A DNA stretch of 33,548 nt from Peptococcaceae bacterium UBA3937 (GTDB lineage: Bacteria; Bacillota; Peptococcia; DRI-13; DTU073): contig DGEB01000035.1 of NCBI GenBank assembly GCA_002385735.1, positions 1-33,548 on the forward strand, in the 5' to 3' direction. The translations under genes were made by a program, and so were the position numbers. Below are positions 7,580-14,827 of this stretch, piece by piece (within the stretch, counting starts at the first letter, position 1; each line of letters starts with the position of its first letter). The notes beneath the pieces are model-generated. The model was given only the letters and a program-made list of their open reading frames with translations, had not been told where the DNA came from and searched no databases.

Positions 7580-7619
7580 AAAAATGCTACCGCCAGGGAA
7601 ATCTGGCGGTAGCATTTTT
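7580..7619. terminator. Strong bidirectional terminator
   Basis: A perfect 17-base inverted repeat (7580-7596 with 7603-7619, loop GGAAAT) begins with AAAAA and ends with TTTTT. It lies between convergent genes ending at 7525 and 7629 and should stop transcription both ways. Confidence 0.92.
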
Positions 7620-7628
7620 CAATCTGTT

Positions 7629-7817
7629 TTAACTGTTCTTTTGGTAATCCTTGTAGAGGTTCTCAATTGACCGGTCATAAGTCTTTTCAGCGGCTGCGGA
7701 GAAGAAGCAGCCCGGCACTTCGCCGCTTCGGCGGTGATAGGCAACGCATTCGCAGCATTTGCCACGACGGGAACATGGATATGTGCAAGGGCATTTAACT
7801 GTATTGTTACAAGTCAT
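7629..7817 (-). CDS. DUF6485 family small Cys-rich protein
   Basis: 62 residues. Seven Cys lie in the first half ([24 protein letters not shown]) and an eighth in VPGCFF; the rest matches the DUF6485 pattern: [25 protein letters not shown], of which only parts are quoted here, then [12 protein letters not shown]. The Cys spacing suggests metal or iron-sulfur binding (inference). The family is widespread in anaerobes and uncharacterised. A GGAGGGTC ribosome site lies just upstream on the minus strand. 7818-8129 holds A/T-rich promoter-like DNA (two TATAAT boxes at 8048-8053 and 8056-8061) and no gene. Confidence 0.75.
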   Translation of the reverse strand: MTCNNTVKCPCTYPCSRRGKCCECVAYHRRSGEVPGCFFSAAAEKTYDRSIENLYKDYQKNS

Positions 7818-8129
7818 TTCAGACCCTCCAGAATATTATATTAACAAAATCATTATAGTAAACATACTCTTTTGTTTCAACAAAAAGTGTCTTGAAGAGA
7901 CTTGCAGAGACTTATGGAGATGAAAGACGAAGTCCCTGCCAAAAGCTAAGTATTTATGGCTGTAGAGGATTCCTTTATAACTTTTAAGCTGACGAAAAAT
8001 AGGGAAGAAAAGCGATTATGGTCTGACCTTTGCCAAAGGGTTTAAGGTATAATGATATAATGATGAAAAAGTCAATTTCAGGGCGCGTAAGATGGGAAAG
8101 TAGCAAGTGGAAAAAGAGGAGGGGTATTC

Positions 8130-8957
8130 TTGAAGTTTATTTCCTGGAACATTGATTCCTTAAATGCGGCAATAGTAGGAAATTCGGTACGGAGCGAATT
8201 GTCTCGCCAGGTTCTGTTGAAAATCGGGGAACACGATCCGGATGCGATTGCTTTGCAAGAAACGAAACTGCCCGGTGACGGTCCTGGGAAAAAACATATG
8301 GAGTTCTTTGAAAGCCACTTCCCGAATTATGCAATTGTTTGGAATTGCTCTGTGGAACCGGCCCGGAAGAGTTATGCCGGCACGATGTTTTTGTATAAAA
8401 AAGACCTCGATCCGACCGTCACCTTCCCCATAATTGGCGCGCCCAGCACCATGGACGTTGAAGGTCGCATCATCACCCTGGAATTTGACCGTTTTTTCCT
8501 AAGCCAGGTCTATACGCCCAATGCGGGGGAAAACCTTAATCGTTTGTCGGAACGCCAGATCTGGGATAGAAAATTTGCCGATTACCTGGCCGAATTGGAT
8601 CAACAAAAGCCGGTGATTGCTACCGGGGATTTTAACGTGGCCCATCGCGAAATCGACCTGGCGCATCCTGGTACGAACCATCATACCGCCGGCTTTACCG
8701 ATGAAGAGCGGGAGGGTTTCACCAATTTGTTGGCCAGGGGCTTTACGGACACTTTTCGTTACCTGCACGGGGACGTGACCGGGGTCTATACCTGGTGGTC
8801 CCAGCGGGCGAGAACCAGTAAAATCAATAATTCCGGCTGGAGGATTGATTACTGGCTGGTCAGCAATCGGATTGCCGACAAGGTAATTCGGTCCGAAATC
8901 CTTGATTCCGGGCCCCGGCAAGACCACACCCCCATCCTTTTGGAAATTGATTTGTAA
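8130..8957 (+). CDS. xth: Exodeoxyribonuclease III / AP endonuclease
   Basis: 275 residues, start TTG 8130 with AGAGGAGGGG six bases upstream. Exonuclease III cuts DNA at abasic sites and has 3'-5' exonuclease and 3'-phosphatase activity in base-excision repair. The endonuclease/exonuclease/phosphatase fold is complete: Asn7 (SWNIDSLNAA), catalytic Glu44 (ALQETK), VYTPNAGENL, GDFNVAHREIDLAHP, WRIDYWLVS and the final DHTPI. The length fits the family. With uracil-DNA glycosylase (20323) and the MutT-like protein (22833) it gives the window a repair theme for oxidised or deaminated DNA, though the three are not in one operon. Confidence 0.95.
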   Translation: MKFISWNIDSLNAAIVGNSVRSELSRQVLLKIGEHDPDAIALQETKLPGDGPGKKHMEFFESHFPNYAIVWNCSVEPARKSYAGTMFLYKKDLDPTVTFPIIGAPSTMDVEGRIITLEFDRFFLSQVYTPNAGENLNRLSERQIWDRKFADYLAELDQQKPVIATGDFNVAHREIDLAHPGTNHHTAGFTDEEREGFTNLLARGFTDTFRYLHGDVTGVYTWWSQRARTSKINNSGWRIDYWLVSNRIADKVIRSEILDSGPRQDHTPILLEIDL

Positions 8958-9065
8958 CCTGGCGGGTGTTTTTGCGGAAAAGTTGGCATTAATAATCTTA
9001 AGCGGTGTGTTGGGACAATTTTAAGCAGCAATTCTAAGCAGTTATCGAAAGAAGGGGTGGAACTG

Positions 9066-9890
9066 ATGGTAGATGAAATCCTTAAAGCTGTGACCGAGCG
9101 CTTGTCCGCTCTGCCTTGCATAGAAGGGATTGTTTTAGGCGGTTCCCGGGCCAGGGGCACCCACCGGGAGGATTCGGATATCGATATCGGCATCTATTAC
9201 AATCCGGCCTCTTTTGACCTTGCGGTGTTCAATCGATTGGCATCGGAGCTTGATGACGAGCATCGCCCTGACCTGGTTGTGCCGCCGGGAGCCTGGGGGG
9301 ATTGGATTAACGCCGGCGGCTGGCTGGTCATTAACGGCTATCATGTGGACTTGATTTTGCGGGATCTAAAGCGGGTGGAGCAAGTCATCCGGGACACGGA
9401 GCAGGGAATCGTTACCACCAATTATCAGACCGGGCATCCCCATGGCTATATCAGCGCAATGTACCGGGGGGAACTGGCGATCAGTCAAATCCTGTACGCC
9501 CGGAAGGAAAGCTTCTGCGCGCTCAAAAGGCAGGCGGGAACTTATCCCCCTGCCTTGCGGGAAAACCTGGTCAACTTTTTCCTGTTTGAAGCGGAATTCT
9601 CTTTAATGTTCACCAAGGCGAGTTTAAAGGCAGGCGATAAGTATTATCTGGCTGGCCACCTGTTTCGTACCATCTCCTGTTTGAACCAGGCATTGTTTGC
9701 CTACAATAATATATACTGCATCAACGAAAAAAAGGCGGTCAAGCTGATTGAAACCTTTTCCCGGAAACCCGCCCAATATGCCGAAAGGGTCAACCGGGTT
9801 TTCGAACTGCTGGGTATTTCGCCCGAAGAAGCTTACCACCTGGCGGAACAGCTTTGTAATGAGGTAAAACAGCTCGCCTTTATTAGCTAA
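9066..9890 (+). CDS. Nucleotidyltransferase-domain protein
   Basis: 274 residues from ATG 9066, with GAAGGGG at good spacing; GTG 9057 overlaps that site and is less likely. The polymerase-beta-like nucleotidyltransferase motif GGSRARGTHREDSDIDIGIYY (split: GGSRARGT, then SDIDIGI) is near residues 24-45, and a third acidic position is in HVDLILRD. The C-terminal half is helical, as in aminoglycoside adenylyltransferase-like enzymes, and may bind the substrate. It would transfer a nucleotide to a small molecule, or act as the catalytic half of a MNT-type toxin-antitoxin pair; no HEPN partner gene is adjacent, so the first is likelier. The substrate is unknown. Confidence 0.82.
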   Translation: MVDEILKAVTERLSALPCIEGIVLGGSRARGTHREDSDIDIGIYYNPASFDLAVFNRLASELDDEHRPDLVVPPGAWGDWINAGGWLVINGYHVDLILRDLKRVEQVIRDTEQGIVTTNYQTGHPHGYISAMYRGELAISQILYARKESFCALKRQAGTYPPALRENLVNFFLFEAEFSLMFTKASLKAGDKYYLAGHLFRTISCLNQALFAYNNIYCINEKKAVKLIETFSRKPAQYAERVNRVFELLGISPEEAYHLAEQLCNEVKQLAFIS

Positions 9891-10166
9891 TAAGTCCGGC
9901 ATGACAGGATGTTGCGGTGAAAAGAAAAATTGCAGGTAGATACTCTGTCTATAATACAGGGTATCTTTACTTATTTAATAAGTTCTGTGAAATATGATAT
10001 GATTTAGTTGTATTCAGGACGCTCAAAAGTCTAAATAGTATTAAGACGAAATTTAAGAGAAATAGACAGAGCATTATTCACTTATGACATAATTATAAAT
10101 ATAAAAAAAGAGCCTGAAAAAAGTGGATCAATATCATGGGTATAGGAGCGGAAAAGGTGATCAAAA

Positions 10167-10940
10167 GTGGAAAATAACATAAAAGACAGAGAAGACAAAA
10201 TGATCGAGTCATTTCAGTCGCTTCCTGGGAAAGACGAACTGCTGACCAAGGTCATTGAGTTTTTTCCCTATCCGATTCAGATCTTTAATCTGGACGGAAC
10301 ATCCGTGATGGTGAATAAGGCTCTGCAGGCGGAATATGGTGTTAATGATCCGGACCTGGTGGTTGGGAAATACAATGTTTTTCAGGATCCTGACATCATC
10401 GCCACAGGACTGGTTGAGGAGTTAAAGCGGGCCTTTCGGGGCGAAACCGTCTATTTTTACGATGTTCGAGTGCCTTTGGAAGAGATCGCGCAGCGTTACG
10501 GCCTTCAAGAGTTAGATGTGGAGGCCGTATACCAGGACATCACGGTTTTCCCTATTTTCGATGACGAAAAACTGGTGATTTATGTGGCGGCAATTTTAAT
10601 CAACAGGAGGGTTTATCGCGGCAAGGACGGAATTGAAAAGGCGAAAGAATACATAGAGACCCACTGGAAGGAAAAATTTAACCTGGGCGAAGCGGCAAAG
10701 GCGGCTTGTCTCAGCAAGGCGCATTTCACCAAGCTGTTCAAGAGGCATACCGGCGTCACACCCTTAGAGTATTATACGAAGTATAAAATCGGGAAAGTGA
10801 AGGAGAAGCTTTTGGATCCCAACCTTTCCATCGCCGAGGCGTTTGCCGCCTGCAATATGGACTACAACGGTCATTCCGCCAGGGTATTTAAAGAAAAAAC
10901 CGGCGTTTCTCCCACTGCTTATCGGAAAATGCTAGTTTAA
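10167..10940 (+). CDS. PAS-domain AraC-family regulator
   Basis: 257 residues, start GTG 10167 after GGAGCGGAAAAGGTGA. An N-terminal PAS sensor (about 25-150; FPYPIQIFNLDGTSVMVNKA) is followed by a C-terminal AraC DNA-binding domain (about 155-257) with two helix-turn-helix units: FNLGEAAKAACLSKAHFTKLF and SIAEAFAACNMDYNGHSARVFKEKTGVSP. PAS-AraC proteins switch genes in response to a small ligand or redox change; the signal cannot be told. The next gene is a tandem copy of its PAS part, now broken. 9891-10166 shows no other gene. Confidence 0.88.
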   Translation: MENNIKDREDKMIESFQSLPGKDELLTKVIEFFPYPIQIFNLDGTSVMVNKALQAEYGVNDPDLVVGKYNVFQDPDIIATGLVEELKRAFRGETVYFYDVRVPLEEIAQRYGLQELDVEAVYQDITVFPIFDDEKLVIYVAAILINRRVYRGKDGIEKAKEYIETHWKEKFNLGEAAKAACLSKAHFTKLFKRHTGVTPLEYYTKYKIGKVKEKLLDPNLSIAEAFAACNMDYNGHSARVFKEKTGVSPTAYRKMLV

Positions 10941-10960
10941 GAAGAAACGAGGGTAAAGCT

Positions 10961-11697
10961 ATGGAAAGTAAGATTGAAGATACAGGGAGCTTGTCTGAAT
11001 CACTCCAGTGTCTTTTGAAAGAACAAAAATTGTTTGCCAAAGTGATCGAATGCTTTCCTTATCCGATCCAGATTTTTTCCCGTGATGGGACGGCGCAGTT
11101 AATTAACAAGGCGGCTCTGGATATGATCGGTATCAAAAGCGTCGAAGACCACGTGGGAAATTACAATGTTTTTGAGGATCCCATTGTGCGCGACCTTGGT
11201 TTTTTGGACAAGGTGAAGCAAGTACTGGAAGGGGAAATAACTGCGATAGCTCTGCTGGATCGTCTTACAGTTTGGCGCTCAAAGCAGATGGTACGGTCTT
11301 GGCGTGGGGATATAACACGAGTGGACAATTGGGAGACGGGACAAACACAGATAGGAATACGCCGGTACCAGTGAGTGGCTTAAGCGATGTGATTGCGATA
11401 GCTGCTGGATCGTCTCACAGTTTGGCGTTCGATCGAGATGGCAATGTCTTGGCGTGGGGATATAACTTTTTTGGACAATTGGGAGATGGGATAAATGATG
11501 ATAGCCCTGTACCTGTAGAAGTTCAATTTAGTGACGAATTGAGCTCGGATAAAGCAATCACCAGTTTCAGCTTTGCGGGGTTTGATCCGGAAGTAGTTGG
11601 TGAAATCGACGAAGGAGAAAAGACAATCATCGTGGAAGAGCCCTCTGACCGTAGCGGTTGGCACGAAGACAGGGGCTTGGGCTTAATCATAGTCTAG
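10961..11697 (+). pseudogene. PAS regulator fragment fused to RCC1-repeat fragment
   Basis: From ATG 10961 the first 90 or so residues are a diverged copy of the PAS domain of the preceding gene (FAKVIECFPYPIQIFSRDG; YNVFEDP). At about 11237 the frame passes without a break into an RCC1 repeat (ITAIA). A two-base insertion in GCTCTGCTGG, compared with GCTGCTGG in the second repeat at 11400, then shifts the frame. The frame ending at 11697 carries RCC1 repeats (LAWGYNTSGQLGDGTN; LAWGYNFFGQLGDGIN) and an Ig-like stretch (ITSFSFAGFDPEVVGEIDE). Thus the AraC half was lost and the end of a large RCC1 surface protein joined on. It is almost certainly non-functional. Confidence 0.8.
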
Positions 11698-11805
11698 TCC
11701 CCAAAGGCGCGGCGAACCGTGCGAAAGTACCGGCGATGCGGCATCGGTTTAAAATCTTCATTAGAAATTTTTTAACTGATGTGTTAAAAAAGCGGAGGTG
11801 AGCTC

Positions 11806-12834
11806 ATGCCATTCTACATCGTCCGGCAGGACATTACCAAAATGGAAGTTGACGCAATCGTTAATGCCGCCAATACCGCCTTGCAAATGGGCGGCGGTGT
11901 TTGCGGAGCCATCTTCAAAGCAGCGGGAGCCCGTGAACTCCAAGCCGCCTGTGACAAGCTCGCTCCGATTAAGACCGGGGAGGCGGTGATCACGCCGGGC
12001 TTTGCTTTGAAGGCAAAGTACATTATCCATACGGCGGGACCTGTCTATAATCCGAATAACAAGGAGCAATGCGAGCAGTTGCTGCGCTCGGCTTACCTCA
12101 ATTCACTAAAGCTGGCCGTCGAGCACAAATGCGAAAGTATCGCTTTCCCGTTGATCTCAAGCGGGATATACGGATACCCCAAGGATGAGGCCCTGAAAGT
12201 GGCTACTTCGGCCATCCAGGATTTCCTTGCCGACCACGATTTGGAAGTGTATCTGGCGGTGTTCGACAAGGCGGCCTTTGTCATCGGCGCAAAACTGCTG
12301 GGTGCCGTGGCCAGCTATATCGACGAACATTATGTGGAAGAACACGAGGAAAAACGGCGTGAACTGCTGGATGTGGAGCGCATGGCCCTTGAAGAAGCCG
12401 ACATTAGAAGTTATGGCGCTCCCATGGCCGACCTGGTAAGACCAGTTGGCGCCGTCGTAACGGGAAAAAGGCTGGAGGATTTGGTAGGCAATCTGGACGA
12501 GCCGTTTTCGACTACGCTCCTGCGGCTGATTGACGCCAAAGGCAAAACGGACGTGGAGGTCTACAAACGGGCCAATATCGACCGTAAGCTGTTCTCCAAA
12601 ATCAGGACGGGGAAAGGATATATGCCGAGCAAGCGCACGATCATCGCCCTGGCGATTGCCTTGGAACTCACTTTGGAAGAAACCAACGACCTGTTGAAAC
12701 GGGCGGGGTACGCTTTATCCCATAGTCAGAAGTTTGATGTGATTGTGGAGTATTTCATCGTTAGCGGCAAGTACGATATTTTCGAGATTAACGAGGTGTT
12801 GTTCAAATACGACCTGCCCTTGTTGGGAGGGTAA
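11806..12834 (+). CDS. Macrodomain protein with C-terminal HTH-like domain
   Basis: 342 residues, ATG 11806 after GCGGAGGTGAG. Residues 1-170 form a macrodomain: VNAANTALQMGGGV with Asn20 and Asn23, the catalytic-loop glycines and ISSGIYGYP (118-125), the ADP-ribose-binding loops of hydrolases of the MacroD/YmdB type. Residues about 225-342 form a helical domain, with an Xre-like helix-turn-helix (VYKRANIDRKLFSKIRTGKG, then PSKRTIIALAIALELTLEET) and an end YDIFEINEVLFKYDLP. Known: macrodomains bind or remove ADP-ribose. Inferred: an ADP-ribose- or NAD-linked regulator. The VWA gene follows 100 bases later, with a hairpin between. The architecture recurs in Bacillota, and I know of no established function. 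Confidence 0.85.
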   Translation: MPFYIVRQDITKMEVDAIVNAANTALQMGGGVCGAIFKAAGARELQAACDKLAPIKTGEAVITPGFALKAKYIIHTAGPVYNPNNKEQCEQLLRSAYLNSLKLAVEHKCESIAFPLISSGIYGYPKDEALKVATSAIQDFLADHDLEVYLAVFDKAAFVIGAKLLGAVASYIDEHYVEEHEEKRRELLDVERMALEEADIRSYGAPMADLVRPVGAVVTGKRLEDLVGNLDEPFSTTLLRLIDAKGKTDVEVYKRANIDRKLFSKIRTGKGYMPSKRTIIALAIALELTLEETNDLLKRAGYALSHSQKFDVIVEYFIVSGKYDIFEINEVLFKYDLPLLGG

Positions 12835-12842
12835 GGACCTTT

Positions 12843-12859
12843 GTCGCTTTTCAAGCGAC
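12843..12859 (+). repeat. Short hairpin between the macrodomain and VWA genes
   Basis: GTCGCTT (12843-12849) pairs with AAGCGAC (12853-12859) around TTC. There is no T-run, so it is not a convincing terminator; it may mark RNA processing or a stabilised 3' end within an operon. Confidence 0.4.
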
Positions 12860-12934
12860 CTTGCGCCAGCCGGAAAGTGTTATCCTTAAGTCACAGTAAA
12901 CTTGTCACAAATAAAACTTAAGGAGGACACTGCC

Positions 12935-13594
12935 ATGAAAAAAGGATTAACCGAACTGGTCTTTATTCTCGACAAGAGCGGCTCGATGGCCGGGCTGGAA
13001 GCCGACACCATCGGCGGTTTTAATTCTATGCTGGCCAAGCAGCAGGCAGTAGAGGGCGAATGCTACATAACTACGGTGCTGTTTGACAATAACTACAGAT
13101 TGCTGCATGACCGTATTGACATCAGAGCGGTAAGTCCCATAACGGAAAAAGAGTATCAGGTGGGCGGCTCGACGGCACTCCTGGACGCCATCGGAAGGAC
13201 AATCCACAAGATTGCTAACGCTCAAAAGCACACCGCCGAGGATTACCGAGCGGAAAAAGTGTTGTTCGTCATCATCACCGACGGGGAGGAGAACTCCAGT
13301 CGGGAGTATTCGGCGGAGATAATCAAGAAACTCATCGAGCAGCAAAAGAAAGAATACGGCTGGGAGTTTATTTTTCTCGGCGCCAACATCGATGCCATTG
13401 CAACGGCAGGGCGCTTCGGGATTGCCCCCGACCGGGCCCAGGACTTCCTTGCCGACGAAAAAGGATTTGAACTGAACTTTCAGGTAATGAGCGGAGTAGT
13501 CACTGCGCTTCGGGAATGTGCCGAGATTCCTGAAGCATGGAACGAGGAGATTCAAAAGGACTATCTGGCGCGGGGAGGGCGGAAGAAAAGCTAA
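12935..13594 (+). CDS. VWA-domain protein
   Basis: 219 residues, ATG 12935 with AAGGAGG eight bases upstream. The whole protein is one von Willebrand factor A domain with a complete metal-ion site: DKSGS (Asp13, Ser15, Ser17), Thr80 (GGSTALLDAIG) and Asp116 (FVIITDGEEN). There is no signal peptide, so it acts in the cytoplasm, probably as a Mg-dependent protein-binding module. It follows the macrodomain gene and is likely cotranscribed with it. Pairs of VWA and macrodomain genes are seen in putative conflict or stress systems; no partner enzyme (kinase, phosphatase, ADP-ribosyltransferase) is present here. Confidence 0.88.
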   Translation: MKKGLTELVFILDKSGSMAGLEADTIGGFNSMLAKQQAVEGECYITTVLFDNNYRLLHDRIDIRAVSPITEKEYQVGGSTALLDAIGRTIHKIANAQKHTAEDYRAEKVLFVIITDGEENSSREYSAEIIKKLIEQQKKEYGWEFIFLGANIDAIATAGRFGIAPDRAQDFLADEKGFELNFQVMSGVVTALRECAEIPEAWNEEIQKDYLARGGRKKS

Positions 13595-13673
13595 TTGTTA
13601 TTTTCCGCAAACGTAAAACACTAATAAGATAATACACATAGCTATTATAAAGACCCCTGGTGTAGCCGTTGAG

Positions 13674-13700
13674 CACGAAGAACGGTTATCATTCTTCGTG
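13674..13700 (+). repeat. Hairpin after the VWA gene
   Basis: CACGAAGAA (13674-13682) pairs perfectly with TTCTTCGTG (13692-13700). No clean T-run follows. It may still end VWA transcription or mark processing. Confidence 0.45.
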
Positions 13701-13746
13701 TTATGTAGGTGGACGAAATATTGACAGGCAACTGAATGAACAATAA

Positions 13747-13792
13747 TGCGAAATGCTTTTCAAAGAACTGGGAAATCGGTTCTTTTTTCGCA
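13747..13792 (+). terminator. Compound hairpin / terminator before rubredoxin
   Basis: AAAGAACTG (13762-13770) pairs with CGGTTCTTT (13777-13785, one G-U pair) and is followed by TTT; an outer pair TGCGAAA (13747-13753) with TTTCGCA (13786-13792) can enclose it. The inner stem with its T-run works as a terminator; the outer stem suggests a competing fold. A TTGACA at 13721 lies upstream, and TACAAT (13804-13809) just downstream may be the -10 of the rubredoxin gene. Confidence 0.5.
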
Positions 13793-13886
13793 TAAATTTG
13801 TGATACAATGGTAAAAATATATTTTTTAAAGGCAATCTGCGAGAGACCTTTCTAAATAATAAAAATCAAATAAAGGAGGTTAGGTC

Positions 13887-14048
13887 ATGGCGAAATACGT
13901 TTGTTCCGTTTGCGGATACGTTTATGACGAAGCAGCCGGAATTCCGGAAGATGGTATTGCAGCGGGTACCAAATGGGGAGATCTGCCGGATGATTGGGTT
14001 TGCCCGGTCTGTGGGGCGGAAAAATCAGCATTTGAAAGACAGGATTAA
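13887..14048 (+). CDS. Rubredoxin
   Basis: 53 residues, ATG 13887 with AAAGGAGG about 10 bases upstream. Rubredoxin is a one-electron carrier with a single iron held by four Cys. Both CxxCG knuckles are present: [10 protein letters not shown] (Cys6, Cys9) and CPVCGAEKS near the end, with [17 protein letters not shown] before it, the classic family text. It probably feeds electrons to the rubrerythrin encoded 98 bases downstream, and perhaps to desulfoferrodoxin (21155), in reduction of peroxide and superoxide by an anaerobe. The length is standard. Confidence 0.96.
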   Translation: MAKYVCSVCGYVYDEAAGIPEDGIAAGTKWGDLPDDWVCPVCGAEKSAFERQD

Positions 14049-14146
14049 AGCTACATTCGTTTTCAGGGCATTAAGAAAAACCAAATGCGGTAAAGAAATT
14101 GCAAAAACTAATCAAGCTTTTCAATGAAAAGAAGGAGGACCAATCA

Positions 14147-14641
14147 ATGAGTAAAGACAAAACCCTTGAAAATCTGATGGAAGCATTTGCCGGGGAATCC
14201 CAGGCCAATAGGAAGTATTTGGCTTACGCCAAGCAAGCGGAAAAAGAAGGAAAGCTCAATGCGGAAAAATTGTTCAGGGCTGCTGCTGATGCGGAGACAT
14301 TACATGCCCTAAAAGAATTTGAGGTGGCCGGGAAAATCGGTTCCACCACGGATAACCTGAAAGATGCCATCGCAGGTGAAACCCACGAGTATAAAGAGAT
14401 GTATCCTGAATTTGTAAAGGAAGCGGAAGCAGCGGGCAACAAAGCTGCTGCCATGGCCTTTACCTTTGCCATGAAAGCGGAAGAGGTCCACGCCAAGCTT
14501 TATAAGGAAGCCTTAGAAAGCCTTGATCAAACCGAAGAGGTATTTTACTATCTCTGTCCGGTCTGTGGGAATATCGAAAAAGCCGTTCCCGAAAAATGCC
14601 CGATCTGTGGCGTTCCGGGTTCCAAGTTTATCAAGTATTAA
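14147..14641 (+). CDS. rbr: Rubrerythrin
   Basis: 164 residues from ATG 14147, with GAAGGAGG at good spacing; the frame is open upstream to 14099 without a site. It reduces hydrogen peroxide to water with electrons from rubredoxin. The N-terminal ferritin-like di-iron domain (1-130) has the ligand pattern FAGESQAN, ADAETLHALKE, GETHEYKEM and KAEEVHAKLY; the C-terminal rubredoxin-like domain has CPVCG (137-141) and CPICG (151-155). Both domains and the usual length are kept, so it should be active. It pairs with the rubredoxin gene just upstream. Confidence 0.96.
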   Translation: MSKDKTLENLMEAFAGESQANRKYLAYAKQAEKEGKLNAEKLFRAAADAETLHALKEFEVAGKIGSTTDNLKDAIAGETHEYKEMYPEFVKEAEAAGNKAAAMAFTFAMKAEEVHAKLYKEALESLDQTEEVFYYLCPVCGNIEKAVPEKCPICGVPGSKFIKY

Positions 14642-14686
14642 AAAATCAACCCAGATGAAATATTAATAGGGCATCTTAAAAGGCAA

Positions 14687-14725
14687 CAAGGCAACCTGCG
14701 GCGATTTCGCAGGTTGCCTTGTTTG
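14687..14725 (+). terminator. Terminator of the rubredoxin-rubrerythrin unit
   Basis: CAAGGCAACCTGCG (14687-14700) pairs perfectly with CGCAGGTTGCCTTG (14708-14721) around a seven-base loop, followed by TTTGTTTTG. Confidence 0.9.
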
Positions 14726-14827
14726 TTTTGGTGCAAGGAATAACAAATAAAATTCTTATATAATTTTTCGATAGGTTTGATATAATGATTGAGTAGTGGT
14801 TAAATCTTGATAGAAAGGAAGCTTTTA

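Noticed and set aside
8499..8927. Minus-strand frame inside exonuclease III
   Set aside because: It is a shadow of a fully conserved enzyme on the plus strand.
11272..11697. RCC1 ORF as an independent gene starting at TTG 11272
   Set aside because: The similarity begins upstream of the TTG in another frame and there is no ribosome site; it is the shifted end of a fusion.
12947..13555. Long minus-strand frame opposite the VWA gene
   Set aside because: It is an antisense shadow; the plus strand has a full VWA domain and a strong ribosome site, while the minus frame has no recognisable text.
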